Assembly: GCA_963832785.1 (NCBI GenBank)
Contig: CAWHVF010000005.1
Location: forward strand, 1,364,001-1,428,000
DNA from: CAWBRT01 sp963832785
Lineage (GTDB): Bacteria; Acidobacteriota; Terriglobia; Terriglobales; Acidobacteriaceae
Length of the DNA: 64,000 nt
Direction: 5' to 3'
The notes under the pieces: generated by a model
Database searches by the model: none
The model's input: the letters and a program-made list of their open reading frames with translations, nothing else
What the model was told of the DNA's origin: nothing
Position numbers and translations under genes: made by a program
Part shown: piece by piece, positions 8,327 through 17,587 of the stretch
How positions within the stretch are numbered: the stretch's first letter is position 1
Layout of the letters: the number at the start of each line of letters is the position of its first letter

Positions 8327-9118
8327 TTACGGCCCGCGCCGCGCCATCGGGTTTGCCGGGCCGTGGCCCTTGCCAATGGCGAGATTGCCGCGAATGGCGG
8401 CCAGCACGAACTGCCGGGCGGCAGTAACGCTCTCTTTTACGGATTTCTTTTGCGCCAGGCCGGCGGCGATGGCCGAAGCGAAGATGCAGCCCGTGCCATG
8501 CGTGTTGGCGGTATCGATGCGCTCGCCCGCCAGTTCGGTAAACTCGTTGCCGTCATAAAGCAGATCGGCGGCGATACCCGGCACATGTCCCGCCTTCACC
8601 ACCACGTTGCCGGGCCCCAGGGCGCAGATGGCCCACGCCGCCTCTTTCATCTCCTCCAGCGTGCCGATCTTGCGGCCCACCAGCATGGCGGCCTCGTAGA
8701 GATTGGGCGTGGCGACGGTCGCCATGGGGAACAGTTTCGTCTTCAGCGCCTCGACCGCTTCGCGGTGAAGCAGGGGCGCGCCGCTTTTGGCGATCATCAC
8801 CGGGTCGAGCACCAGCGGAGAGAGCCGGTACTCGTAAATCTTCTGCGCCACCGTCTCGATAATCCTGGCATTGGAGAGCATGCCGATTTTGACCGCGTCG
8901 CAGCCGATGTCGGTGACGCAGGCGTCGATCTGGCGGGCGATGAACTGCGGTTCGACTTCGAGAACGGCGTCCACCCCGGTCGTATTTTGCGCCGTGAGCG
9001 CGGTGATGGCGGTCATGCCAAAAGCGCCCAGGGCCGAAACGGTCTTCAGGTCGGCTTGGATCCCCGCGCCGCCGCTGGAATCGGAGCCGGCAATGATAAG
9101 TACTCGGGCAACTGGCAC
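8327..9118 (-). CDS. thiD: Hydroxymethylpyrimidine/phosphomethylpyrimidine kinase
   Basis: A ribokinase-fold kinase that phosphorylates HMP and HMP-P for thiamin synthesis. The N-terminal A-G-S-D-S-S-G-G-A-G-I-Q-A-D substrate motif and the C-terminal G-T-G-C anion-hole motif are both present. I place the start at GTG 9118-9116, because AGGAG (9130-9126) lies 7 nt upstream and the protein then begins directly before the first beta strand (263 residues). A longer reading frame to 9178 would add a poorly conserved extension inside tenA. It follows tenA with the ribosome site overlapping the tenA stop, so the two are coupled. Confidence 0.93.
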   Translation of the reverse strand: MPVARVLIIAGSDSSGGAGIQADLKTVSALGAFGMTAITALTAQNTTGVDAVLEVEPQFIARQIDACVTDIGCDAVKIGMLSNARIIETVAQKIYEYRLSPLVLDPVMIAKSGAPLLHREAVEALKTKLFPMATVATPNLYEAAMLVGRKIGTLEEMKEAAWAICALGPGNVVVKAGHVPGIAADLLYDGNEFTELAGERIDTANTHGTGCIFASAIAAGLAQKKSVKESVTAARQFVLAAIRGNLAIGKGHGPANPMARRGP

Positions 9119-9129
9119 GGTAACACTCC

Positions 9130-9801
9130 TTAGATTTTCCAGCCTTCCATGCGCCAGCCCATTTCCCAGAACTGCCACTCGTAGCGGGCGCTGGTCAGGA
9201 AGGCCGTCTCCAGCTTCAGCAGCTCACGCTCGGGCAGGCCTTCGGCGAGCCGGTCGACCAGCTCACGGCACCACCCGGCCAGCTCGGCAAACTCCTGGGA
9301 GCTGTACATGTCGATCCACTTGGCGTAGCGCTGGTCGCCGGGCGGCGGCAGTTGCGCCAGGCGCAGCCCAATCTCGCTGAAGCCCCACATGCAGGGTAGC
9401 AAGGCCGCGGCCAGCTCGGCGAAGTCGCCCATGGCCGCCACCCGCAGCAGAAAATCGGTATAGGCGCGGGTGGTGGGAGCCGGCTGCTCGCGCTCCAACT
9501 CCTCGGTGCCGATGCCGAACTCGGCGGCATAGGAGCGGTGCAGGCTCATCTCGGTTTCGAGCGTCTCCACCAGGAGATGCGCCAGGCGGCGCATGGTCGG
9601 CAGGTCGGGACTGCGGGCCGCCGCCAGGCCAAGCAGGCGCGCGTATTCGATCAGAAACAGATAATCCTGGCGCAGCCAGAACTTGAACCGCTCCTCCTCC
9701 AGGGTGGCGTCGGCAATGCCACGCACGAACGGATGCTGGAGCTGCGCCTCCCAAATCGGGGTTGCCTTCGTTTTCAGCCGCAAGGTGAATGGGTTTGACA
9801 T
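9130..9801 (-). CDS. tenA: TenA-family aminopyrimidine aminohydrolase / thiaminase II
   Basis: A 223-residue all-helical protein with the TenA pattern: a L-P-C-M-W-G-F motif with the presumed catalytic Cys137 and a Glu in the C-terminal R-Y-E-W-Q-F-W segment. TenA hydrolyses aminopyrimidine breakdown products of thiamin to HMP, which ThiD, encoded immediately downstream, phosphorylates. The pair is therefore a thiamin salvage unit. Its 5' end overlaps the upstream unknown gene by 28 bp. No TPP riboswitch was seen in the 10497-10594 region. Confidence 0.92.
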   Translation of the reverse strand: MSNPFTLRLKTKATPIWEAQLQHPFVRGIADATLEEERFKFWLRQDYLFLIEYARLLGLAAARSPDLPTMRRLAHLLVETLETEMSLHRSYAAEFGIGTEELEREQPAPTTRAYTDFLLRVAAMGDFAELAAALLPCMWGFSEIGLRLAQLPPPGDQRYAKWIDMYSSQEFAELAGWCRELVDRLAEGLPERELLKLETAFLTSARYEWQFWEMGWRMEGWKI

Positions 9802-10496
9802 GAGAGACTCTTGGGCAGATCGAATATTTCTCTCAACCTGCCTGCATCGGGGAATCCAGCACTGTTTGCTGCAATCTGTTCAGGTTTGAGATCAAGTTCC
9901 ATATCTTTCAGCTTGAGTTTGTTGCCTAGGCCCTTGATAATTGCCTCTCCGTTGCACTTGAATCCAAATGCTATGCGGAGATCCTTGCAATAGAATAGCT
10001 GCTCGTGGGAAAGCTTTTTTAATAGATAGGACTGGACAGTCAATTGGACCAAGTTGTGATACTTGGGACTTCCACGCTTTTTTGAATAGTCCATCGAAAA
10101 AGGTATAGAGTCTACTATCAGTAACCCTTGATGCGCGAATTCGGCCAAAGCCGCATCGGCATTAGGATAGTTGGACTTGCGCAGAGAAAACGCCCCTCTT
10201 AATGCCTGCATCAATCTTCTTGGCTTGCTCTCAGAATCGAGCACATATTCTATACGTTCCCCGGGGGGCTTCCACGGAGGCGCCTCGGCAATCAGAAGGT
10301 AGCGAACGGGACGCCGTAGCTTGGCCAAGTAGCACTTCCATTTCTCCTCTGTGTAATGGTGGATCTCATTGAGCCTGCAAAGAGTGGCGGTTACGCTCGC
10401 TTTTCCGAACAGCTCTTCCAAAACAGAAAGCTCCCGTGGAAAACATTCTTCCAACGATGCTGTCATTGCTTTTATTCCTTTCCCGTTAGAACTCAA
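9774..10496 (-). CDS. Protein of unknown function, possibly related to the uracil-DNA-glycosylase-like fold
   Basis: A 240-residue soluble protein, more A+T-rich than its neighbours. Visible features are a hydrophobic strand followed by A-E-A-P-P-W (about 68-75), a central L-L-I-V-D-S-I-P-F segment (about 128-136) and a late R-I-A-F-G-F-K strand. The spacing of a strand ending in x-E-A-P-P, then L-x-D-x-x-P, is reminiscent of UDG-superfamily proteins, but this is only a weak visual impression. Its 3' end overlaps tenA by 28 bp, so it may be co-transcribed with the thiamin salvage genes, though composition suggests a later arrival. Start could also be the Met at residue 11. Confidence 0.55.
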   Translation of the reverse strand: MSSNGKGIKAMTASLEECFPRELSVLEELFGKASVTATLCRLNEIHHYTEEKWKCYLAKLRRPVRYLLIAEAPPWKPPGERIEYVLDSESKPRRLMQALRGAFSLRKSNYPNADAALAEFAHQGLLIVDSIPFSMDYSKKRGSPKYHNLVQLTVQSYLLKKLSHEQLFYCKDLRIAFGFKCNGEAIIKGLGNKLKLKDMELDLKPEQIAANSAGFPDAGRLREIFDLPKSLSCQTHSPCG

Positions 10497-10594
10497 GCGT
10501 GTGACAAGTGACCGAAATGCTCACCATGGTTCCACCCTGCCGTTCTTCACCCTGCCATTCATCCATGGAGCTTCCGGACCTCGGTGGGGGCGGC

Positions 10595-12424
10595 TCAGCT
10601 TTTCTTGCGCAGCAGCTCGGCCAGAAGCTCGGCCGCACTGAGGGTGCGCCTGGCCGCGCGCGGAGCGGCGTCATCGGGCAGCAAGACGCGGGATGCGCGC
10701 CGCGGGCCGCTGTCGCTGCCTCGCTGTTCGAAGGCCAGGAAGCGCTGCTCCTCCTCGGCGCTGATGGAGGGCGGCACGCGCTCGCGCGCCGCCTTGCGCA
10801 AATCGTCTTCCGAGATGGAGGCGCGCGCCTTGCGCGCCAGGCGGGCCGCCTCGTCCACCAACACCTTCAGATCAGCGGCCGAGTATCCATCCAGCGACTT
10901 GGCCAGACTGTCTATATCGATGGCGCGCACCCGGCGTCCGTAGAGGTGGAAGCGCAGGATGGCGGCGCGCGCGGCCGCGTCCGGCGGCCCCACGTAGATG
11001 CGCTTGTCGAGCCGGCCGGTGCGCTGCACCGCCGGGTCGATCTTCCAGGGCTCGTTGGTGGCCGCAATCAGCAGGATCTGGCGCTCGGCGCAGGTCTCCA
11101 ACTGCTTGAGGAACTCGCTGACCTCTTCCGCTGTCTGGTGCTGATGGGCGGCCAGTTCGCGGCGCGCCGGAACCATGCCCTCGAATTCGTCGACGAAGAC
11201 GATCGAGGGCGCGCGGTCGGCGGCGGTGTCGAACAGCTCGCGAATCTTCAGCGTGGTGCCGTGAATGAAGGTGCTGCCGATCTCGGAAGGAAAGACCTCG
11301 GCAAAGTAAAAGTCCATCTCCTCGGCCAGGGCGCGCGAGATGAAGGTCTTGCCGCAACCGGGAGGGCCGAACAACAGGATGCCGTTGGGGATGGTCAGGC
11401 CATAGGCTTTCAGGTCTTCCGGATCGCGCATGGCCGTCACCACGTCTTCGTACAGCATGGCTTTGAGTTCATCCATGCCGCCCACCTTCGCCAGACCGTG
11501 CTTGGTGGGATTGGGAAGCGAGTTGTCCCACTTCAGAGTGTCTCCGTTGGTGGCGCTGGCGCTCGCGGAGGTTTCTTCTGCGGCTGGCTGTGCGCTGACG
11601 GTCTGGGGAGCCGCTTCTCCCGCAGCCGGCGTGTCGCTGGGAGCCGGCGCCATCTTTGCCGCGGCGGCGCTGCCTGGCGTGGATGCGGTGGCGTGCCCGG
11701 GCTCGGCCGGCGGCGGCGGAGACTCGGCGTTGCGGTCTCCGATCCAGCGCTCGATCCAGATCGGCATGGGACCGGCCACGGCTTCGGCGCACATGGGACA
11801 ATACTGGTCTTCGGGCGGCTCGCACTGCCAGGGCTCATGCTCATATGTCATGCCGCAGGCTACGCAGGTGTGCTGATGGGCGCCATCTGCGGCCGTTTCC
11901 GCCGCCGCGAGTGGCGCTTCCTTTGCCGCCTCATCCAGCGCGGCGGCGACGCTTTCGGGGGCCTGGTCGAGCTTGGCCAGAGTTGACATCTGCTCGATTA
12001 TCGAGCTGCCGCGGGTTTCACGGAAGCTGATTTGCAGTTGCTTGTAGGCGCGCCCCATGCGCCAGAATTCCAGGTCCGCCAGGCCGCTCCGCAGGGCTGC
12101 GCCGAAGCGCTCGGCGACGCTGAGCGGAAGCTTTTCCCAGGCCTGCTGCAGCAGCGGCTCGATGCCGCCGCCCACCACCGTCTTGATGGACTCCGACCAC
12201 TCGGCGAACTCGCGCCGTCCGCGCTCGTACTGGAAGCCGCCGATGGAAACCAGTTCCGGCAGCCAGGAGCCGTCGACGGCAACTCCTTGCTGAATTTTGC
12301 GGGTAACCGCTCCGACGGCGTAGTCAAACTCTTCGCGCTGGAAGAAAAAAAAGTTGTTGTTGGCCGCCGAAAACTGCCGTCTGAGTGCCATAACTTGCGC
12401 CCCGGCAACGGCAAAAACGGCCAT
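10595..12424 (-). CDS. AAA+ ATPase with central zinc ribbon and C-terminal Cdc48/FtsH-like ATPase module
   Basis: A 609-residue protein. Residues 1-180 are a helical domain I do not recognise. A zinc ribbon with two C-x2-C pairs (C-V-A-C and C-P-M-C) follows at about 187-216, then a Pro/Ala-rich linker and an AAA module from about 290. Walker A is G-P-P-G-C-G-K-T, Walker B is I-V-F-V-D-E-F-E, and the second region of homology is A-A-T-N-E-P-W followed by R-T-G-R-L-D-K-R. The Walker B Phe after D-E is unusual. A short lid with the sensor-2 region ends the protein. There is no protease or membrane segment. Function unknown; probable unfoldase or remodelling ATPase with a metal-binding adaptor. 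Start may be at Met12 (12391). Confidence 0.75.
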   Translation of the reverse strand: MAVFAVAGAQVMALRRQFSAANNNFFFFQREEFDYAVGAVTRKIQQGVAVDGSWLPELVSIGGFQYERGRREFAEWSESIKTVVGGGIEPLLQQAWEKLPLSVAERFGAALRSGLADLEFWRMGRAYKQLQISFRETRGSSIIEQMSTLAKLDQAPESVAAALDEAAKEAPLAAAETAADGAHQHTCVACGMTYEHEPWQCEPPEDQYCPMCAEAVAGPMPIWIERWIGDRNAESPPPPAEPGHATASTPGSAAAAKMAPAPSDTPAAGEAAPQTVSAQPAAEETSASASATNGDTLKWDNSLPNPTKHGLAKVGGMDELKAMLYEDVVTAMRDPEDLKAYGLTIPNGILLFGPPGCGKTFISRALAEEMDFYFAEVFPSEIGSTFIHGTTLKIRELFDTAADRAPSIVFVDEFEGMVPARRELAAHQHQTAEEVSEFLKQLETCAERQILLIAATNEPWKIDPAVQRTGRLDKRIYVGPPDAAARAAILRFHLYGRRVRAIDIDSLAKSLDGYSAADLKVLVDEAARLARKARASISEDDLRKAARERVPPSISAEEEQRFLAFEQRGSDSGPRRASRVLLPDDAAPRAARRTLSAAELLAELLRKKS

Positions 12425-12653
12425 CGTCGGGGGCTATGCCTCCCCAGGAAAAACATCACTTCGCCGGTTGTCTACTGTTCACAAGAAATCAGAAAAACTT
12501 CTCCACCGCAAGCCTGGCAGCGCTGCCTGCCACGTCAACCGCGCTGCCGAATGCCGGACAACCTAAGTTAAAGATGGGGAACCTTCCCTGAGGCAAGGTT
12601 CCCCAACTCACAACCAGCCCTGCCGCTTCCCCCCATCCGCCACCATGGCCGGA

Positions 12654-13988
12654 CTAGGGTGTGGCAGTAGCGCTTTTTGCTTTTAGCGCCGCCTGCTCCT
12701 GCAATTGCTTGGCCCGCTCGAGAGTGGAGGCGGCTACCGGCTTCAGCCAGAACAGTGCCAGGAGGGCAGCCACCATGTTGCAAACGATCATGACCCAGAA
12801 AATCATCATCCACGAGCCCGTCTTGACACTGGCCAGCGCCGCCACGGGACCCGCAAAGATCGAAGCCGTGCCCTTGGCGGTGTAGACAATGCCATAGTTA
12901 GTGGTGGCCCATTTCTTCCCGTACAGATCTCCGACAATGGATGGGAACAGGGAAAAGATTTCGCCCCAGCCAAAGAAACAGAGCCCCGTCATAAGGATGA
13001 ACCACAACGGATGATCGATTAACTTGAGCAGCCCGAGCACAGCCAGAGACTGGCCAAAAAAGGCGATAAACATGGTGTTCTCGCGCCCGATATGGTCGGA
13101 GACCCAGCCCCAGAACGGCCGGCAAAGACCGTTCAGTACGCGGTCCAGTTCGATTGCCACCACCAGCGCCGACATGCCCCATATAACGATCACCTGATCG
13201 ACATGGTAGAACTTGGCGATGGGGCTGATCTGGGCAGTAACTACCAGTCCGCCGAAGGCCACCAGCGTCATCATGATGTAGATCACGTAGAAAGATGGTT
13301 GTTTCACCATCTCCACGTAGGTCATGTCGTAGGCCGACACCCTTACCTTCGCGGTGCTCTCCGTCCAGCCCGCGGGCTTCCAGCCTTTGGGCGGAGCCAC
13401 GATGAGCATGGCGGCGACGACCACGATAATGCCCTGAATAATGCCCCAAACGATGAACGTATGCTGGTAGCCGGAGACCTTCATCATCTGGGCAATCGGA
13501 GCCACTGTGAGCGCAGTGCCCATGCCATAGGCACCGGCCGTGCAGCCGGCGCAGAGGCCGCGGTGATCGGGAAACCACTTCAGCGAATTGCCCATGCATC
13601 CGCCATAGACGGCGCCGGCGCCGATGCCGCCCAGGACGTACCAGAAATATAGTTGATTGAGACTGCTGGCGTAGCCGGAGCCTATCCAGCCGAGTCCGAC
13701 CAGAACGCCACCGATGCCGATCACCTGGCGTGGCCCGAGCCGGTCGATGAGATAGCCTTCGAACGGCACCAGCCAGGTTTCGGCGAGGACAAAAGCAGCA
13801 AACGCCACCTGCACGGCGGCGAGAGTGGCGTTAAGACTTTTGGTTAAGGGAGTTGTAAACAGTGTCCAGGCATATTGCAGGTTCGCGATAGCCATCATCG
13901 CAACTACACCTGCAATGAGCTGAACCCAGCGGTTGATGACGCGGGATTCAGATTGGGGCCCAGGGACCGTGGATGCAGCCATTGGCAC
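12654..13988 (-). CDS. MFS transporter of the oxalate/formate antiporter (OFA) family
   Basis: A 444-residue protein with 12 membrane segments and OFA-family features: an N-terminal N-L-Q-Y-A-W-T-L-F segment, a G-Y-L-I-D-R-L-G-P-R loop between helices 2 and 3, and a G-W-V-S-D-H-I-G-R-E-N-T loop in the second half. It is the last gene of a minus-strand set with a GntR regulator and three oxidoreductase subunits (gap of about 103 bp to the beta subunit). Context suggests exchange or import of a dicarboxylate such as oxalate for the adjacent enzyme. OFA members also carry other anions, so the substrate is inferred. Confidence 0.86.
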   Translation of the reverse strand: MPMAASTVPGPQSESRVINRWVQLIAGVVAMMAIANLQYAWTLFTTPLTKSLNATLAAVQVAFAAFVLAETWLVPFEGYLIDRLGPRQVIGIGGVLVGLGWIGSGYASSLNQLYFWYVLGGIGAGAVYGGCMGNSLKWFPDHRGLCAGCTAGAYGMGTALTVAPIAQMMKVSGYQHTFIVWGIIQGIIVVVAAMLIVAPPKGWKPAGWTESTAKVRVSAYDMTYVEMVKQPSFYVIYIMMTLVAFGGLVVTAQISPIAKFYHVDQVIVIWGMSALVVAIELDRVLNGLCRPFWGWVSDHIGRENTMFIAFFGQSLAVLGLLKLIDHPLWFILMTGLCFFGWGEIFSLFPSIVGDLYGKKWATTNYGIVYTAKGTASIFAGPVAALASVKTGSWMMIFWVMIVCNMVAALLALFWLKPVAASTLERAKQLQEQAALKAKSATATP

Positions 13989-14091
13989 ACCTCCTAGGGT
14001 GGCTCCGGATTATTCCGGGGTCACCACCCAGTCAGTCCAAGAGGCTCAAAATGGAACCGGCCCGCCTCCGCTGGGGAGGCGGGCCAAGGTT

Positions 14092-15114
14092 TCACTCTGA
14101 GGCGTCAATGTCCTTCTGGATGGGAATGACACCGGGAACTAACCATTTGTTCCACATCTCATCAATCTTGCTCTGGAAGTAATCAATGTCATCGTTGGTG
14201 AAGTGCGAGAACCGGCCCTGTTTGAGCAGGTATTCGCGTACCGGAACCCGGGCAGTCTTGCCGTCGGCAATCATCTTGGTTTTGCCGAACAGCTTCAGCT
14301 TGCCGTTTTCCACCTCGTACAGAGGCCAGATGCCGGTGCTCACCGACAGTTCGCCCAGCTCGTAGGACATGATGGGATCGAAATCCCAGCCCTTCGGGCA
14401 GGGGTTGAGGCAGTGAATGAAAGTCGGGCCGCCAATCGCCAACGCCTTGCGGATGCTGTTCATCGCCTGCAGCGAGAACGAAGTCGAAATGGTGGCCACG
14501 TACTTGACCGTGGGATGGCCGGCAACCATCAGCCCGGCCATGTTCTTCTTCCAGCAGCGATACATGATGCGCTTCACCTTGCCCGGCGTGCTGAACGAGG
14601 TGTGAGCGCCCCATGGAGTCGAGCCGGAAACCTGGATGTCGGTGTTGGCATAGGTTTCGTTGTCGTACATCAGCACCAGGAAGTTGTACTCGGCGTGCAG
14701 CATGGCCGAGGAGATGCCGGCCAGACCGGCGTCGGAGCCGCCGCCGTCACCGCAGATGGAGATGACGTTGATGGGCTCGTCCTTCATCTTGCCCTTGCGC
14801 ATCAGGGCCTTGTAGGCGGATGCTATGCCCACAGCGCCCGCACCGGCGGCGAACAACTGAGTGTGCATCCATGGAACAACCCATGGAGTGGTGTAGTAAC
14901 TGGTGTTGGCAACGTACATGCACCCAGTGCAGTTCAGCACGACCGTTCTGGGGCCGGCGGCTTTCGCCACCAGTCTCATGGTCTGCGCGGAATAGCAAGC
15001 CTGGCAGGTGCGGTGGCCGGAGGTGTAGTACTCCTCATTGGGAATCCGCTTGACTCCCTTGAACGCCTCCAGGTTCTGCGTGGGTTTCGGATCAATAAAG
15101 CTGTCGATAGCCAT
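14092..15114 (-). CDS. 2-oxoacid:ferredoxin oxidoreductase beta subunit, probably oxalate oxidoreductase
   Basis: This 340-residue subunit binds thiamine diphosphate and the proximal [4Fe-4S] cluster. Cluster cysteines are visible at Cys37 and Cys40 (C-Q-A-C), Cys65 (N-C-T-G-C-M) and a later Cys in the C-L-N-P-C-P segment. The ThDP/Mg motif is I-C-G-D-G-G followed about 30 residues later by Y-D-N-E-T-Y-A-N-T. It works with the alpha and gamma-delta subunits encoded just upstream. Length is slightly above the usual 290-315 residues because of a short N-terminal extension and a longer C-terminus. The alpha subunit decides substrate, and there the signature favours oxalate. Confidence 0.88.
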   Translation of the reverse strand: MAIDSFIDPKPTQNLEAFKGVKRIPNEEYYTSGHRTCQACYSAQTMRLVAKAAGPRTVVLNCTGCMYVANTSYYTTPWVVPWMHTQLFAAGAGAVGIASAYKALMRKGKMKDEPINVISICGDGGGSDAGLAGISSAMLHAEYNFLVLMYDNETYANTDIQVSGSTPWGAHTSFSTPGKVKRIMYRCWKKNMAGLMVAGHPTVKYVATISTSFSLQAMNSIRKALAIGGPTFIHCLNPCPKGWDFDPIMSYELGELSVSTGIWPLYEVENGKLKLFGKTKMIADGKTARVPVREYLLKQGRFSHFTNDDIDYFQSKIDEMWNKWLVPGVIPIQKDIDASE

Positions 15115-15144
15115 TTTTTAGCTCCATCCTTTCCGGCGCCGGAG

Positions 15145-16371
15145 TTACTCCCGCACCCCGAACCATTGAGTCAGCGGCTGAGCCTTGCCGGCCGCGACGG
15201 CGAAGCAGCTGTCGGTCATCTTCTCGATATCGGGCTCGTATACTTCGCGCCCGCCGAGACCGCAGATGAATCCCAGGACCGGCGGCTTCGCTCCGGGGCT
15301 GGCATACATTGCGGTGCGCACTTCGGTGGCCACCACGCCGCTGAGATACGGCGAACCCAGCGAGTAGTCGCGATCGATGACGCCCACCGCCTTGAAGCGG
15401 CTCAGGCACGCGGCCAGCTCTTCGCCCGGGAAGGGACGGAACCAGCGCAGGCGAACGAAGCCCACCTTCTTGCCCTTGGCGCGCATGTTGCGGACGGCCA
15501 CCTTGACCGGCATCGAGAGCGTGCCCATGCCCAGCAGAACGATTTCGGCGTCCTCGGTCATGTACTCCTCGAAGAACGGGTTGGGGCCGTAGTTGCGGCC
15601 GAAGATGCGATCCACGTCGGCGTACACCTCGCGCAGCACGTCCTTGGAACGCTGCGTGACGGCGTACTGCTGCAACCGGATCTCCATCACCCAGTCTTCG
15701 TTGCACTGCGGGGCGATCGAGATTCTGTTGTCCGGATGGAAGAGCAGGCCGCCGCGGTCGTACTTGGGCAGGAACTTGTTTACCTGTGCCTGCGTCGGGA
15801 TCTTGACCAGCGACTGCGAATGGGTGAGGAAGGCGCCGTCCAGGCTGATGGCGACGGGCGTCATGATGCGCTTGTCCTCGGCGAAGCGGTAGGCTATCAG
15901 GTTGGTGTCGAACGCTTCCTGGGCGCTGTCCACCCACACCAGATGCCAGCCGAGGTCGCGCACCGAGAGCGCGTCGTTGTGCTCGGTGCCGAAGGCGCCG
16001 GGATCGTCCAGCGCGCGGTTGCCGACGATGGCCACCATGGGAACGCGCAGCGCCGGGGTTACGGTCAGCGCTTCCATGGCGTACATCCAGCCCACGCCGC
16101 TGCTGCCCACGAAAACCCGGGCACCGCAGGTGGAGGCGTGCTTGACGATCTCGAACTGCGAGTGCTCGCCGTCGGCGGGGATGAATTCGCAGTCCATTTC
16201 GCCATTGGCGATGAGCTGCGACATGAACTGCATTACGGTGTCATAGGGGCGGATCGGGAAGGCCGTTACCACGTCGACATCGGCCAGCTTGCAAGCTATC
16301 GCCATCGCCTCCGACCCGGTGATTAGGAGCTCCGATTCCTGCTCTACAGGCGTTTGTGCCATTACTGCCAT
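15145..16371 (-). CDS. 2-oxoacid:ferredoxin oxidoreductase alpha subunit with oxalate-oxidoreductase active-site arginines
   Basis: A 408-residue subunit with the pyrimidine-binding domain and the domain II fold of PFOR-family enzymes. In pyruvate enzymes the substrate loop reads P-I-T-P. Here it is F-P-I-R-P-Y, placing Arg41 at the Thr position. Arg119 in the G-N-R-A-L-D-D-P-G segment is the second arginine. From memory of the Moorella thermoacetica oxalate oxidoreductase structure, the matching residues are Arg31 and Arg109 of alpha, which bind oxalate. The enzyme would oxidise oxalate to two CO2 and reduce ferredoxin. Gene order gamma-delta, alpha, beta with a fused gamma-delta also resembles that enzyme. 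An alternative is another small 2-oxoacid. Confidence 0.85.
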   Translation of the reverse strand: MAVMAQTPVEQESELLITGSEAMAIACKLADVDVVTAFPIRPYDTVMQFMSQLIANGEMDCEFIPADGEHSQFEIVKHASTCGARVFVGSSGVGWMYAMEALTVTPALRVPMVAIVGNRALDDPGAFGTEHNDALSVRDLGWHLVWVDSAQEAFDTNLIAYRFAEDKRIMTPVAISLDGAFLTHSQSLVKIPTQAQVNKFLPKYDRGGLLFHPDNRISIAPQCNEDWVMEIRLQQYAVTQRSKDVLREVYADVDRIFGRNYGPNPFFEEYMTEDAEIVLLGMGTLSMPVKVAVRNMRAKGKKVGFVRLRWFRPFPGEELAACLSRFKAVGVIDRDYSLGSPYLSGVVATEVRTAMYASPGAKPPVLGFICGLGGREVYEPDIEKMTDSCFAVAAGKAQPLTQWFGVRE

Positions 16372-16393
16372 GACCTAATCTCCTTCTCTGGGG

Positions 16394-17560
16394 CTACGCT
16401 TTGTTAGCGATCTCCAGGGCTGCGGGAATTTCCTCTTTGTACTGACCGCGATACCGATAACCAAAGGTACGCTTGGCGGGCACGTCCTTGGTCTTCGCCT
16501 TGACCCATTCCTTGTAGGCGGCCTTGTCCTTGTTGAAGGCCTCCCACTGGCTGGCGTTATTGTCGAAGGCAAGTTCGTTGACCATGGTGATGCAGTTCGG
16601 GACCGGGCACACGGCTTCGCAGACAGCGCAGCCCATGCAGAACTTCATGTTGGGGTCGTAGTAGCCGTCCGGCGTGACGTCGAACGACTCGTCCTGGCAC
16701 TGCAGCCAGCACAGTGTGCACTTGGTGCAGACCGAGAAATCGATGACCGGACGCTGCGTACGCGAACTGAACTTCAACAGCTTGTCGGGACGCCCTGGCC
16801 GGTAACCGCCGTCCTTGTTATATGGACCACCCAGCGGCGCGGCCACGATGGAAACGCCTTCCCTCATCTGCGACGCGCCCGGCTGGGTGAAGCTGTACGG
16901 CTTTTCCTGATTGCCCTCTCCTGGCTTTACCGGCGAGGCCGCCAGCCGCTCGTAGGCGGTGCGGGCCGAAACCACCTTCTTCGGGTCCTTCAGCTTCTCG
17001 CCGATATATTTCTCCAGCGACTCGAACTTGAACAGCTCGGGCAGAACTTTGGCGATGGCGCCCAGGACGCGCACGTCAGTGTGGTCGTCCTTGTAGTTCC
17101 ACATGCCGGAGAAACTGGCCGCACCTTTGAGGATGCCAAGTTTGTAAGGCTGGTCCCGCTGGTGGATCACCTTTAGCAGAACGGGAGCGCCCTCGGTGGA
17201 TACCACGATAAGCGTGCCATTGGGCTTCAGGGTGGCGTTGACCGGTTCCAGGCCCGCCCACGCCCACGGCTCCAGGCCCTTGCACAGGGTGTCATCCAGG
17301 ACCACGGTGACATCCACTTGCTTGGGAGTGTACTGGGCCATTCCCTTTTCCAGCGTCTCGTCGTCGCTGGCAACGATGGCGAAACTCTTGGCGGGAATGC
17401 CATTACGCTCTGGTGAATCAGAATACCGGCCGAACGAGATGCCTGGCCTGCCCTCATTGTGGGCAGCCAGAACTATCCCGCGGCATATGTTTTTCGCGAG
17501 GTTTTTCTGAAACACCCCGCGGTAGCTAATCTCGACCGCGAATAGCTGGCCCATTTGCAA
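16394..17560 (-). CDS. 2-oxoacid:ferredoxin oxidoreductase fused gamma-delta subunit with two [4Fe-4S] clusters
   Basis: A 388-residue fusion. Residues 1-190 are the gamma domain, with an R-G-V-F-Q-K-N-L segment and a V-V-L-D-D pattern. The C-terminal delta domain is an 8Fe ferredoxin with cluster ligands Cys278, Cys281, Cys284, Cys288 and Cys308, Cys311, Cys314, Cys318. Electrons from the ThDP site pass through these clusters to ferredoxin. Fused gamma-delta chains occur in oxalate oxidoreductase, whereas typical archaeal PFOR keeps them apart. The alpha gene follows after 22 bp. Start at Met1 or Met3; the GntR regulator stop is 27 bp upstream, so it is probably in the same transcript. Confidence 0.87.
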   Translation of the reverse strand: MQMGQLFAVEISYRGVFQKNLAKNICRGIVLAAHNEGRPGISFGRYSDSPERNGIPAKSFAIVASDDETLEKGMAQYTPKQVDVTVVLDDTLCKGLEPWAWAGLEPVNATLKPNGTLIVVSTEGAPVLLKVIHQRDQPYKLGILKGAASFSGMWNYKDDHTDVRVLGAIAKVLPELFKFESLEKYIGEKLKDPKKVVSARTAYERLAASPVKPGEGNQEKPYSFTQPGASQMREGVSIVAAPLGGPYNKDGGYRPGRPDKLLKFSSRTQRPVIDFSVCTKCTLCWLQCQDESFDVTPDGYYDPNMKFCMGCAVCEAVCPVPNCITMVNELAFDNNASQWEAFNKDKAAYKEWVKAKTKDVPAKRTFGYRYRGQYKEEIPAALEIANKA

Positions 17561-17587
17561 CCTCCATAGTTGTTTGCGTTTCAGTGG

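Noticed and set aside
10508..11986. 492-codon plus-strand frame over the AAA+ gene
   Set aside because: Antisense shadow; the minus strand carries Walker A/B and zinc-ribbon motifs.
14203..16326. 707-codon plus-strand frame over the oxidoreductase genes
   Set aside because: It crosses two real genes in antisense and has no recognisable domain.
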